This document shows, piece after piece, positions 1 through 11,350 of a stretch of 64,000 nt of DNA; position 1 is the first letter of the stretch, and the number at the start of each line of letters is the position of its first letter. Source of the DNA: Stenopsyche tienmushanensis. Lineage: Eukaryota > Arthropoda > Insecta > Trichoptera > Stenopsychidae. The notes beneath the pieces are model-generated. The model did no database searches. It was not told the origin of the DNA and saw only the letters and a list, made by a program, of their open reading frames with translations. The stretch is from assembly GCA_008973525.1 (NCBI GenBank), contig WACJ01000040.1, forward strand, positions 1 through 64,000, in the 5' to 3' direction. A program made the translations under genes and the position numbers.

Positions 1-2
1 TT

Positions 3-113
3 TCATCTGAAGATATTAATCTTGAAGACCATGCTCGGAGTGGACGACCATTCCCGTCTTTTGATGTAATTAATGAGCACTATATTGTGCGATATTCAAG
101 TGTCTGCTGAAGT
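3..113 (+). mobile_element. mariner transposase N-terminal relic
   Basis: The frame starting at base 3 reads SSEDINLEDHARSGRP and then continues about 19 codons to TGA. The DHARSGRP stretch matches the DEPRSGRPS-type linker that follows the first helix-turn-helix of mariner/SETMAR transposases. The element is cut by the window edge on the left, and nothing catalytic follows, so this is a fossil fragment. Confidence 0.6.
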
Positions 114-327
114 TTAGGAATTAATAATTTGATTTTATATTCGGAAATTAATTATTCATTATTTTTATGCAATTATGCATTCAAACTTCATTTTATCAAA
201 GCTATATCATATTATAAATATTTTCGATGAAATTGGCGTATCATACATGAGATAAAATAGAATCTGGATTCGTTCAATCCAAACTATATTAATGCAATGC
301 AAATTTACGGTTTTTGTGCAGTTTTAA

Positions 328-600
328 TCTAATATATAAAAATGTTTTGGGTTTTGTTCGTTCGAAATGCGTTGCCATACCGTTCATCGGAATGCAATAA
401 AATTTCATACACTTATTGCTAAAAATTTCGCAAGTAACATAGGTATAGTTTAATATATAAAAATCAATTTTTGTTTGTTCGTATTTAATGCGCTGCCATA
501 CCGTTCATTCGATTGCGATAAAACTTTGCCAATTTATTTTTTGCACTTTATCAAATAATATAAGTATAATACAATTAATTTATAGTAGTTGGCTTTTTAA
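328..600 (+). mobile_element. Helitron-derived short element, dimeric 5' end
   Basis: The sequence starts TCTAATATATAAAAATG after an A, and a second, similar start follows at 449, giving a 121-bp tandem unit. Each unit carries a TTTGTTCGTA..ATGCGYTGCCATACCGTTCAT core shared with copies at 5.2, 23.9, 27.0 and 29.6 kb and with the 5' end of the helicase-bearing Helitron at 13646. No CTAG terminus was found on the right, so the 3' end is truncated. Confidence 0.6.
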
Positions 601-2396
601 ATAATCTAATAAGCCAAAACATTGTGTGTAATCTATCATTTAATTTTTGGCGCATTTACATTGCATAGTAGCCAATCATCATAAATGATTGATTTGATAA
701 TTTTGCCAGTGGATCTAATTGAAGTTCCCAATTCAAAGTATGGAAATTTATTTGGGGTGTCGTTTTTGGTTTCCCGTAGTGGATACAGGCGATTATATCA
801 CCACTTATCGGGTGTTCTTCGATTCCATTTAATTTAATCGATTAGCTGGAACGGCGTAAAAAATGCCGAAAGCCTCAAGGATTCGAAGGTGTCTTCAAAG
901 ATCGAAACTGATCCCGAGCAAGTTTCGAGTCTGTTAATTAGAATGCCGGTCACGAGGAGGAATTCTTCGGCATCTGCTTTGCAGTGCAAAAAATACAGGC
1001 ACGATGGGGTGGGATTTTATTATGGCTAAAAGGGTTGTTTTATGGAAGCAGTGGCGATATTTTAAATTAACATTTCGCATCCGGGTGGGCCATTGTTTTC
1101 GAGCGCCGAAAATGGCGTCCGACGCGCCATTTTTTGTTTGAGCTTCATTATTCAATTTTGAAAGATGTACATAGAGCTCGGGGGTCTATTAATAAAGTGC
1201 CATGCAGTAAATATTATAATACATAAGCCCCGCTGTAATTGACGTTTATTTTCTTGAAAGTGTGTAAATTTGCTCTTTGATGGCGCAGATTCGAAATCGA
1301 GGGGGAGGCTGTTAATCGATGTAACTACGGAAAATTTGGTGTACAGCAATAATATCAATAGTGTAAAGGCTTGTTTTTTTTGCCCAAATTAATTCTGAAA
1401 AGGCATTCTTTTAGCCAAAATTACTTCTGAAAACCTGATCCTTAGTCTAAATTTACCCCGACAAGATATTTTCTGTCTTATTTGGGTCCAACAATCCCCG
1501 AGATGTGCCTATAAAATCGTTTGAAACGCGAACTTTGAAATTTTTCTGTCTAAGTATTTCCATGCCTGGAGATGTTATTTACTAAATCCTTTTCTATGGA
1601 CCTCAAAAACGAGGATTTTCAACCCCTTCCTAGCTATATATTTATTTAAGAATTTATCAGAATTAAAAATATGCTTCTTTATGCATTTTTTAAATTACAA
1701 AAAGGTTTTTTCTGATCATCATTGGGCCTAAAAATGTATACTTTTAGCTTTTTAACCCCCTTTTTAATTGATGTGATTATAAGTAATCTCTAATGTATTT
1801 TTCTTAGTTTAATTGGTCCGAAGAGAATTTATCAAATTATTTGGGATGATATTATTGTTAAAAGTGTGTTTTTATTATTGTACGCAGGATGCAAAATATG
1901 GTAACGACTTTCCATGATCAATAGCTTATAACTTGGTTATTGTTGGCGTAATCGACTTGAAAAAAAATCAGGATATACTTCAAAATATTAATAAAGTATT
2001 CTGTAAGTGTAGATAAATTATAATAATTCTTTCCCTGTTAAAAAAAATATATGCAAAAACGCCAAAAAATCAACCTCTTCATCAAATTTTCCTTCTTAAA
2101 TTATTTTGGAAAATGCATTTTTGAAAGCATTCTAAAAGGGTAATTTTATAATAAGTTTATGATTCTATATAGTCAATAAATTCTAGCATTTACTTTAAAA
2201 ACATTAAATTTGAGATGTATGAAAACTCTGAAAAATCGTCTTTTATTGCAAAAATTTTGAATTTCAACAAAGCATAAATTATTATAAGACTATATAAACC
2301 ATTTTAAATCAAATAAGACCTACAATTTAAGAGGATTATCTATCGGTATAAATAATATTATTCGTATACGTCGAGTTATTTATTAATCCATCCATA
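601..2396. other. No gene recognised; AT-rich spacer
   Basis: A GC-richer stretch at about 900-1150 and AT-rich sequence beyond it show no splice-bounded coding frame that I can support. The short frames here overlap on both strands without a recognisable domain. Confidence 0.5.
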
Positions 2397-3151
2397 TTAA
2401 GGCGTCTTCTCACTTTGTAAATTTAAAAAAATCGATTTTTATTTTTTTTTAAATTTTAAAAGTACATATCTTCACAAATGTTATATCGAAATTTCATAAA
2501 GATCGGACGAGTTTAACTATATTTTTGGGCGACCGTTAGGTTAGGTTAGGCGCAACCCACAGCATACATATTGTTCAGACTCATGGTGCTAGTACAAAAC
2601 TTTAAACGCGTTTATCTCAAAACAAGGTTTTTCGGTGCCTTGTTGATGAAATTTCGGAAACTATTCGGCCGATTGTCATAAAATTTGAATGACATATTTT
2701 TCATAGTTATGGCTATAGCGCATATCATCAGATATTTGAAATTTTGATTTTAAGTATTTTTTTTTACAAAAAACTGCAAAACTGCTTTTTTTTACTCTTT
2801 CGAAAAACGCGCGCCATTTTGTTATTTTCGCAAATATCAAAAATATGATGATATGCGCTATAGCCACTGATATACTAAATCTAAAACTGTTTTATTTTTT
2901 TGTTTCAAATGACCCGTCTCGGAGATACCATCAACAAGCCACGAACATAACATTTCTACACGGGTTTTTCGATGCTACTGTTTTATTATAATAATTTTTC
3001 AAAAATATAAAAAAAATATTTTTTCATGTTCTTGAAAGATGTGTTTATTACATAGAATCCATTTTATTCCATAATTTTTAGCAAAAATCCTCGAAAAAAA
3101 ATCACGAAAATAGCCTATTTTTGAGGCGCCTAAAGTGAGAAGACGCCTTAA
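2397..3151. mobile_element. TTAA-target DNA transposon, non-autonomous
   Basis: TTAA occurs at both edges (2397-2400 and 3148-3151). The intervening 747 bp begins GGCGTCTTCTCACTTT and ends with its exact complement, a perfect 16-bp terminal inverted repeat. A TTAA duplication is known for piggyBac and Kolobok elements. The ends lack the CCY start of typical piggyBac, so the superfamily is left open. The interior has no transposase, carries (TTAGG)3 near 2535 and contains a large internal foldback. Confidence 0.75.
2710..2866. repeat. Internal inverted repeat of the TTAA element
   Basis: The 20-base arm GGCTATAGCGCATATCATCA (2710-2729) recurs as its exact reverse complement at 2847-2866, with about 117 bp between them. 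It could form a hairpin within the transposon. Confidence 0.8.
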
Positions 3152-3480
3152 TAGCGATATATGGAGTTTTTCAACAAAGACGCTCAATATTTGCTAGATT
3201 ATAGCGTCCATATTATTAGAGAAAAATCTATTAAACTTATGGAAAAATATTTAATAGTATATGGCAAATTATCATGAAAGATTATAATGCTGAAAAATCT
3301 GTAAAAGTTTGGGAAAAATTTGGGAAATTGAAATCGCATCTAAAACATCTAAAAATATCGATTTGTTGTTGTTGCTAAAAACTATGTTTAACTCTTTATC
3401 ATGAAATATTTAAATGATTTTGGATGGAATATTTAAGAAAATAGTCATATAAGTGATCTAAAAAGAAGTCAAATAAGACG
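3152..3480. other. No gene recognised
   Basis: AT-rich sequence between the TTAA element and a Tc1-like relic. No domain, repeat boundary or splice-bounded frame was seen. Confidence 0.5.
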
Positions 3481-3790
3481 AAGGTCGATTTTAAACGGAT
3501 ATCCAAATCAAACGCTTTGATGTTAATACTATATAATATTCATATATGACATTTTTTCAAATGATATAAGCCATTTTATTTTAATAGAAAGTTGTACAAT
3601 TTTAACCATTAATAACAGATTTACATTAATATTAAAACACTAACGAAAAATCCATTGTTTTAATGCAAAATTTTGTTTTAGTGATGAAGCTCATTTCATA
3701 ATGGATTTATTCGTCAATAAGCAAAATTGGCATATCTGAGATTGATGAAAATCTTTTCTGTTATTCCGGAAAAATGTCTTCGTCATATTT
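3480..3790 (+). mobile_element. Tc1/mariner-superfamily relic
   Basis: One frame near 3680 reads SDEAHFIMDLFVNKQNWHI, which resembles the FSDEAHF..GYVNKQNxRIW block around the first catalytic Asp of a Tc1/mariner-like transposase. The upstream 150 bp aligns by eye with 22040-22200. Stops follow at once, so it is dead. Confidence 0.55.
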
Positions 3791-4803
3791 ATCGCTTTGA
3801 TGGACATCATTTTGCGTATTTATTCAGCATTTAAAGCAAGTAAATGCATTCATAAAAATGGCTTTCTGCTCTGATACGATTCTTCGACTCGGACGCTTTG
3901 ATAATGAGGCAGAAGATTTCTTTAGGGGTTGCTCTAAAAGCGGTCATTACACAGAAATAAATAAAAAACGACCATCTTTAAATAGCATTTATCACCGGTT
4001 GCGATCTAGATCATTGTGCTCGACGATACGATTATATTCGTATCGGCGATCTTTGAAGGGACATCTTTAGATGCTCGATTTTTTTTGCCTCGGCAAAGGA
4101 TTCAAATGTATATTTTTGAATTGTTTTCCTGCAAATGAAAAGCTTTTTGTGTGTATTTTTAATTTCAACCCTCTTTAATGTATGCCGGCGCTTGAATATG
4201 GATGACGTAAGTCTGCAAATTCAAATTGTCGCATTCATTTGAAATTCTTTTTTGCTCGCTCGAAAAGTGTGTGTGTCATTTGTAAGTCTGTAAAAAATAG
4301 AAGATCATCACGCCTTTGTCGCATATTTAATTCGTTCGCTCGAACGAATGCAAAGTGCGGCGTTCGAATTCATCCCGTAGAACGTCGGATGCATTTTGTG
4401 CCCGACTAAATGCAATAAGGAAGACACACTGCATTTAAGATCTTCAGCGAGGACATGCCCTGAATAAAATATTATTTTGCTACATTTTAAACATACAAAA
4501 TTTTCCTTTGAAGGTCCATTTGAGCGTATTTTAAATTTAGCATCATTTTTTTAAAGTACGCTGCGGTTATTTACGCTTGGAGGGCGAGAATATAGAAGGG
4601 GTTGACAATTTTCCGATACTTGAAGAACTTTCTGAATAGCTGGAGTTCGATATTTGTTGCAGACACCTGTTGCCATCAAATATAGTCGTTGGTAATCTTC
4701 TATTCCAAGTATCAGTAAATTGATTTAGATATTTTTTTAAATAAAACAGTTTATAAACGAATTACTTCATCATATTTTATTGGAATTGATCAATATGTTT
4801 AAT
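3791..4803. other. No gene recognised
   Basis: A 70-codon open frame lies at 3858-4070 on the + strand without a known domain. A good donor-like GTAAGT follows ATGGATGAC at 4208, but no matching exon could be assembled. I see nothing firm. Confidence 0.4.
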
Positions 4804-5057
4804 ATAGGTTGCAACAGGGAAACTAACTTATTTGAAACATGCGCCCTAAAGTGACAATTATTCCAAAAAGGTTGGATGACGTTTCTGAGGCGAACGCGCA
4901 TTCCTCCTTTATTTATGACATGATCGTTAATTAACTTATATCACAAAAAACATTAATTTTTATTCTTTAAAATGAGTGTCATTTTAATTTTTTTTTAAAA
5001 CAAATATCACTCCAGGGTATGCATTTCAAATAAAGAAGTTTCCCTGCCGCACTGTGT
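4804..5057. mobile_element. MITE with GGTGCGGCAGGGAAAC-type ends
   Basis: The left end reads TAGGTTGCAACAGGGAAACT and the right end AGTTTCCCTGCCGCACTGTG, an imperfect terminal inverted repeat about 35 bp long that includes CTTATTTGAAA. The ~250-bp interior has no coding capacity. Related copies or single ends are at 17.8, 26.3, 36.2, 39.8, 49.5-49.8 and 53.5-53.9 kb. Confidence 0.7.
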
Positions 5058-5149
5058 ATTTAAATATTCAATCATAGTATCGAAAAAATGATATTTCATT
5101 ATAGAAAGCGGGCCTAATTAATGGAAACCTAAAATTTAAGCTCAACTGT

Positions 5150-5413
5150 TCTTTTATCAACAATATTTTTAATATGCCTATGTTATTTCCACAAGTGTAA
5201 ACAGTAAGTTGACAAAGTTTCATCACAATCGGTTGAACAGTATGGAAGCGCATTGAATACGAACAAACAAACATTGATCATAATATATAAGACTATACCT
5301 ATGTTACTCGCACAATCTTTAGCAATAAGTGGACGCAGTTTTATTGCAATTTGATGAACGGTATGGCAGCGCATTACATACGAACAAACATATATTAATT
5401 TTTATATATTAGA
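5150..5413 (-). mobile_element. Helitron-derived short element, dimeric 5' end
   Basis: On the minus strand the element starts at 5413 with TCTAATATATAAAAATTAA and carries two copies of the TTTGTTCGTATGYAATGCGCTGCCATAC unit in tandem. It has the same layout as the copy at 29608 but lacks the hairpin/CTAG terminus. Confidence 0.6.
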
Positions 5414-5475
5414 TAATAGAGCGAATATTATAACACTTAATCTGTTAAATCTTAGGTAAATCTATGATTTAAGTG

Positions 5476-5865
5476 GGTAGTCTCAGAAGTATCTGACTCA
5501 ATAGTTTCGATACCCTATTTATAGTGAGAATCGTCAAGCTCCTCAAAAAATTCATCAACTTTACCGTTGGCAAATATTTTAATACAGAGCCATTTTTTCA
5601 AGTTTAGAAAAATAAAATAATCTAAAGAGGCTTGCTGTAAAAAATCGCCAAATACTTGATTAAAACATTTATATGTAGCTGTTTTCGTTTCACTGTGAGC
5701 AAACACGGCACCCAACTTGTGCACAGCATTCTCATGTACAAATTTTCAGTCGATATGCAATGTATAGCATTTTTCATCGTTAATAGATTTTTTTGACTAT
5801 TGTGGTTGACCAGTGTGATGTTCGTCTTGATAGTTCGTACGTCTCGTTTAAACTCTGCCATCCAA
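5476..5865 (-). mobile_element. mariner relic, internally deleted
   Basis: Minus-strand frames read MAEFKRDVRTIKTN and ENLYMRMLCTSWVPCLLT (compare LGMRKLCARWVPRLLT of mariners). After a junction they continue DYFIFLNLKKWLCIK and FFEELDDSHY, the C-terminal block after the third catalytic Asp. The catalytic centre has been deleted between 5625 and 5720. The right edge GGGTAGTCTCAGAAGTATC resembles the end of the copy at 45504. Confidence 0.75.
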
Positions 5866-7033
5866 TATTTTTTTATTGTAAACGAAAATTTAGCTTTTTA
5901 AGCAATAATTACCCTCGTATTATGGTTTTGCGATAAAATAATTTCCAAATTCGATCGACTGCTTTAATTTAAGCTTTCATCAAGTTGCCATATTTACAAC
6001 CGTAGCCATTATTTACTTATGTGGGTGCTTATGAGCATAATAACGGTGGTGGATTAATAACGCGATACAAGTACGTAATTATACGTTTAATTAATACCGC
6101 AGGCTTCTCGGGTTGAATCACACATACTTAAGGATGAATGGATTGATTACATCCTGAAGAGTGTCTGCGGGCGGATTTCATACATCTGATTGGAAACCAC
6201 CAGTCTTTGGCTTATGCGCACTATGAATAGTCCAATCAATTGAATCGATCCGCTTTTAGCACAAGAGATTTACGGTTACTTAAACAAGACCATCCCCAGG
6301 GAAATGTATCGGAAGCCAAGTTTGCGGGTGTCGATTCTCATCCCCTTTTTGCGCTTAGGAGCGCTTAAATAAGTGCATCGCCTCGCATGTGAAATATGCC
6401 GGATTTTGATGCAATGAAGTACACATCCCGGCGTGCTTTTACACAAATATATGCGCTACAAGTACGGGTTAAATCTTTTAATGCAGCTAAATGCACCGTG
6501 AAGCGTAAGAATATAAGCACAAAGTGCATCAGTAAATATTAGAAAGAGCGCAGCGCTTTTTAAGCCTCCCCCGGCTTTCGCAGCACGGGGGGTAATGGGG
6601 CGACCCCATAAACCCGAGCGGGATGATTCAGAATGCCGCTCAGAAATTCATCTCATATTGCATGCTTAAATCTGAACATTAACAACATTCAAGTGACTTT
6701 AATCCCCCGAAAGAAACGCGCCGAATAATAAATTTCAATTGCAACAAGTTTGCGCAAATATTTATCATCTCGTTGCTAGCAAAATATTACCGTTGTAAAA
6801 TTACACGGGCGCAAAACGCCCGGGGCGGAAATTGAAATGAAGATGAGGCATTAATTGGCCGTAAATCACGGGGTAAATCTGAAGATCCGTAAAAATAAGA
6901 TAACATGTTGAGTTGTCGGAATGGCCTTTGTGCGCGCGAATTTCGGCGCAACCCTTGCCGGCTCATTATTTTTATTGGGGTATAAATTTTGATTTCGGGT
7001 CCGCTTAATGTTGTACGAATTTTCTGTTTTCAG
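5866..7033. other. Probable CFAP299 intron, upstream part
   Basis: This lies before the acceptor of the CFAP299 exon. The sequence is unusually GC-mixed and low in repeats between 6100 and 6960, as conserved intronic DNA often is, but I could not recognise the expected N-terminal CFAP299 exons here. The last bases TTTTCTGTTTTCAG form a strong acceptor. Confidence 0.5.
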
Positions 7034-7231
7034 ACCATAATTTTTGTGCGGCTCGAGACCAAAAGCGGCTACGACGTTTCGGCGTATGTAGATTTTGCAG
7101 ATCGGCTTTGTAGGGAAGACTGGAGGTACATTTTCGACGGGCGCATGAAATTTTTGCCGAAGGAATCCGATCTCAGCTATTACGATTGGGGCAATAACGT
7201 CGTGAAGAGCAATTCAACCAAAAATTTTCAG
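7034..7231 (+). CDS. CFAP299: CFAP299 penultimate coding exon
   Basis: A 66-codon exon bounded by TTTTCTGTTTTCAG on the left and CAG/GTGTGT on the right, phase 0 at both ends. The product begins TIIFVRLETKSGYDVSAYVD and contains YIFDGRMKFLPKESDLSYYD and VKSNSTKNFQ. This parallels residue for residue the vertebrate C4orf22/CFAP299 block with VIFIRD, GYIDYAHRL, YFTGKKRLLP and ISFYNWD..VSNSSPNYQ, as I remember it. The family is found in ciliated organisms and in sperm; its biochemical role is poorly known. In an insect, sperm or sensory cilia are the likely site of action (inference). The frame is intact, and its continuation is the exon at 18290. Confidence 0.88.
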
Positions 7232-8119
7232 GTGTGTCCAAATTAAGTTCAATCATGATTGCAGATCGAAATTTTGCATCATATATTTTAAGGGATGAAA
7301 ATTTAAGTCTGAAAAGCGTACCGTTGTTTTTAGCATCAGCTTAAACATCACCCAATCAAACTTATACGAAATCAATGGAAAATTTATTAAATGGTCTCAT
7401 ATAACACTGATATTAATCAACGCGGGCTTGATTTAACACGGTCTATAAATGTAGCATATATTTTGTAGAACATGATTTTAAAAATCATGGTATATTTGGT
7501 ATAGTAATGGATTGCATCATGATTATATGAAGCCAAGGTGCATTTTTCCAAATAAAGATGCTTTTTATTATTCTAAATCGATTATCAAAATAATTAATTT
7601 TCAGTTTGTTTATATAAGGGCGTCAAACGGTTATTTTAGTTCTGGGATGATAAGGGTTTTTACGGTTTTCGGTTCAGTTCTGGATTATTCACTTTTGAAG
7701 TTTTTTAAATGTGGATGTGTTACTATACCTCCAGAACCCAAAATATAATTTTAAAAAATATATATGGTCGATAAACACGCAAAACCAAACAAACTGGCCA
7801 TTAGGATCTCCCAACGACAGTTTAGACAACCCTTAAAAAAATTGATTAAAAATATAATAATTAAAAAACGAAATATAAAATAATATTTATTAATCGAACT
7901 AATATTAGTTATAGGTTTAATGCAATTTAACCTAAACAAATTATATAATAATGTCTTTAGGGATGTTTTTACCTAATTTTTTTCTTCATGTATCGGAAAA
8001 AAACAATGTTTAAAAATACGTCCAGTAAATTTCGAGTCGATATAAAACAAATTTGCAAAGTTGAGGGGAGGAGAAGCTTTAAGCTGTTGGGGAGCATCGA
8101 CATACATGTATGTCCGAAT

Positions 8120-8580
8120 TCTCATGTCGCAAAAAGAGCACTCTTGCACATTGAAGCTCGGATTGAAGACAGACAGAGAAAGAGAGAACTTAGCGCAGTT
8201 CGGAAGACTGAGACGGATAGCTTCCTCACATGCATCGCATGATTGTATAGATCGTTAAGCCCAAATTTATCGACTTGATAATGATTTCGATTCCAAGTGT
8301 GTTGTTTGTTTACGCAAAGAAACGACCGAATATTGTGTGTTATCGAGAGTGTTTGTTTATTTAACTGCTTGCCATTCTTCTCTGCGTGTTGAATGAGTCT
8401 TTGTTCAATTATCATTTCCTTCTAAAGGAGGAGCAAATGAATCGATTTTTTGTGAATTGTTTATGTAAAGAAATGATTGTCTTACGCTGATTAGGAGCTG
8501 ACAGAAAGTAATGGGCGTAAAGCGATTATGACATCAACGACTTCATCGATTTTAAATTTGCTCGCTCCTCAACAGGTTAA
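8120..8580 (+). repeat. Interspersed repeat, long form
   Basis: The blocks AGCACTCTTGCACATTGAAG and GAACTTAGCGCAGTTCGG, with a final ACTTCATCGATTTTAAATTT, recur in inverted orientation at 59290-59433. There the middle 300 bp of this copy is absent. No protein match was recognised. Confidence 0.6.
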
Positions 8581-8584
8581 ACGT

Positions 8585-8900
8585 GTGTTTCTCGAAACTG
8601 CTTTTTTCAAGCTTATGGAAGTGCTCTCACACGCCCTAAACGAGAATTCTTTATGAAATTTGGCAGACACGTGTATAATAAACGTCTTTATAGTATAGAC
8701 TAGAATTATAAAAAAATATTCAAAAATGTTTATTTAATGAATAAAAAACCACCAAAAATGTTGGTAAAAACACAAACTTTTTTTTGATAGCTCACTATTT
8801 TTTTATTTTCAAATATTTTTTCTTGATTGTAGTCTAAGTTATACACAATATTATACAAAGTAAAAATATGTTTAATTTTTTTTACTGCAAATCATTTGTT
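8585..8900. repeat. Interspersed AT-rich repeat (TTCTCGAAACTGCTTTTTTCA type)
   Basis: Shares the lead-in TTTCTCGAAACTGCTTTTTT and the following layout of T-runs with 52720-52960, and more loosely with 34810-35080. The family is not recognised. Confidence 0.4.
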
Positions 8901-9184
8901 CAGGATTTAGGACTTCCATGGTGAAGAATGTCATCGCTCGCGCATCAATATATGTGACTCCCCTCACCACCATACTTTATCAAAATTTAAAAAATATTTT
9001 TAAATTAAATAAAGATCGCCCAGTCAACATACTAAATATCAACATTCTATATTTAATACTTTTCGCATTAAAAAATGATCAATTTTAGGCCCAACAAAAT
9101 AGATTACAAGCTGGAATTTGAGTTGACAGCATGAATTATGAACCAAGTAAATATTACAGCGTATATCGACACAAAATTGAACCA

Positions 9185-9480
9185 AAGATATTTAAAACGT
9201 GTACCAAACCGTAAAAACCGATATTTTTGAAACGATTCTGTTTCGGTTTTCGTTCCAGCAAAAATAACAGTTTCACCAGCCATTATGTATATTTTGTAAA
9301 TTTGTATTTCGTTCGTTACTCAAAATGTATAATATTATATATAACTGCCCATGATTAAAATTGTACTATCTTCTACTATAATAAAATGGCTTATGTTATT
9401 TGAAAAATTGTCATTTATAGACATTATACGGTTCTGATATCAAAGCGTTGCATTTGGATGTCCCTTCATTTTATACAGTG
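9185..9480. repeat. Repeat pair: CGTGTACCRAACCG block and Tc1-like edge
   Basis: The first 100 bp (CGTGTACCAAACCGTAAAAA and then TTTTCGTTCCAGCAAAAATA) recurs at 38645-38740 and 49865-49950. From about 9340 the minus strand matches the start of the Tc1-like repeat at 22040 (ATAAAATGGCTTATGTTATT and a GCATTTGGATG motif). Confidence 0.45.
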
Positions 9481-10779
9481 TATTGAATTATTTGCTCGTT
9501 GTGTTAATTCTGTTCGATGTTTTATCAAAATGTCGCTCGTTTGGTAGGAGAGCTTGACATTATTTTATAATCTACCTGATTATACAATATCGACTGTTAA
9601 TTAAAACTCTTTGAATCGATCAAAGCGCGATACGATAACTTTTCGTCCTGGGGGTGATTTCACATTTTTTTAAACGGCATCACGGTTCGAATTTATTAAA
9701 AGACGTCAAAGCAAAAATAATCGGTTTAATTAGAAATTTTCGGGGTCAATAAATTGCGAGTCCTTGAAAGAAAAATGTATTTTGGGTTAGTACGAAAAGT
9801 TACATCTCGGAGAGATCGGCACCCCGAATAGAATTTGGGGTAATTAAAAGTTTGTCCGCTCGGGGTTTATTAATATATTATAATGATGATAAACAAGGGC
9901 ATTTTTCAATTAGGGAATATCGATGGACGCACAGGAATATTTTGCTATCTCATTCGGAATTATGTTCTGGGGGGTTGAACTATTGCCGGTGATAAAAGCG
10001 GATGTGTGACTTTCAGCAGTATAGTTCCGGTCTGCATGGCACCCAATTGTCAGTAAGCACCGTTAACCCCTTAACGTCAAACCGGATAACGACCGCACAT
10101 TTCCGAAATAGTCCGAAGACATGTGATGATACGAGCAGCAAATGATTAGCGCCGGATACGACTTTCCACATCCTTGCCGGGGGATGCAGCTTGCTCGGAT
10201 CAAATTGAATTTGTCCCGGAAGCAATTTATCACAATGCTTTAAGTTGTCGACACATCCGGCGGCGCAAGATTAAGGACGATGCAGCTAGTGCATTCGGGA
10301 TGCACCTCTCAAACAAAATGCACCACATCATGCTGAAAAACGATACTTCAATCAAGCGATCGGACTGCAATAGCAATTGCATCGCATCATAAACACCGAG
10401 CATGATGTAATTCAATCCTTTGAAATGTTAATTGAATCTATGGAAATCGAACAAAGCCCACGAATAGTTTTAATCAGGACTCGGGAAATAAATACGAATC
10501 CAATTTCAATATTGATGGATTTTAATGGGGTTTTTATTATTGGAACAATTTGAAATTTTGGTCCATTTGAATAGCAACATCGCGCGTATCGAGTTCATTT
10601 AATGGAAAATGAATCACCGGCTGAAGTTATTATGCTTACGTTATTTTATAAACACGAGGGAGTAATTAAAATTAGGATATTTTTGGTTTTGTTTGCTTGT
10701 TTTTTATTATATATTTTTCTTTATGCAATGACGCTGTTAATCTGAGCAGAATTAATTCGCCAGATTCGTCTTCTGCGAC

Positions 10780-10935
10780 GTTGCAGACATATTGTGTTTA
10801 AAGGAACGACAAAGATCGCTTATTGCGCGTATACCGTTGCTGGTTCAGCGGCGGTGACGCGCAAGAGGTGGGCGTCGTAGCCTTGACTGCGGGAGAACGT
10901 CCTTCCATAGTCGTGCCAAAATATTCTCATTTCTA
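10780..10935 (+). repeat. LTR-like repeat, family A fragment
   Basis: Shares TTGCGCGTRYACCGTTGCYGG, GTGACGCGCARGARG and GCYTTGRCTGCGGGAG blocks with 48691-48895 and, inverted, with 19190-19452, 55440-55580 and 60130-60427. The order of blocks is conserved. In the longer copies a polyadenylation-like AATAAA follows a CT run, which suggests an LTR. Confidence 0.5.
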
Positions 10936-11350
10936 AGGTAACCCGTGTTGTATAGTATCGATTTTATTTTCATATTACATTTGTTGTTTAATTTCAAAAA
11001 TAATTCATATAAACATATTATAACCAGCTGTCATTTTTCTCTCCTTGACTGCTTTGCGTATACACAGTCATTGAAATTTTTACATATAATGTAAAATGTC
11101 GGTGGTGTTGTATTGTTCAATTTGTCGGACTATAGAGTACTGACCCCGACCCCTTGTAGTCCGAATTTTTTTTGGAAAGGAGTACTTGTGATACGAAAAA
11201 TATGAAAATGGTGAAATATAAGGTTTCACATAGTAGTATTAGCATGCTATTGTTATCAACCATTAAATCAATTTTTAAAGGGTTTTAACACCTTATAGAA
11301 GAAGAAATTTAGGAATAAGTATTAGGTTGTCCCATAAGTTTCTTTCGCAA

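Noticed and set aside
2531..2550. (TTAGG)3 as a telomere or telomere-insertion scar
   Set aside because: Only three units, inside a TTAA transposon; TTAGG-like trimers are common in insect DNA (another, inverted, is near 14282).
4194..4208. ATGGATGAC/GTAAGT as the first exon of CFAP299
   Set aside because: It would encode only three residues, and no following exon with the family's N-terminal pattern was found between here and 7034.
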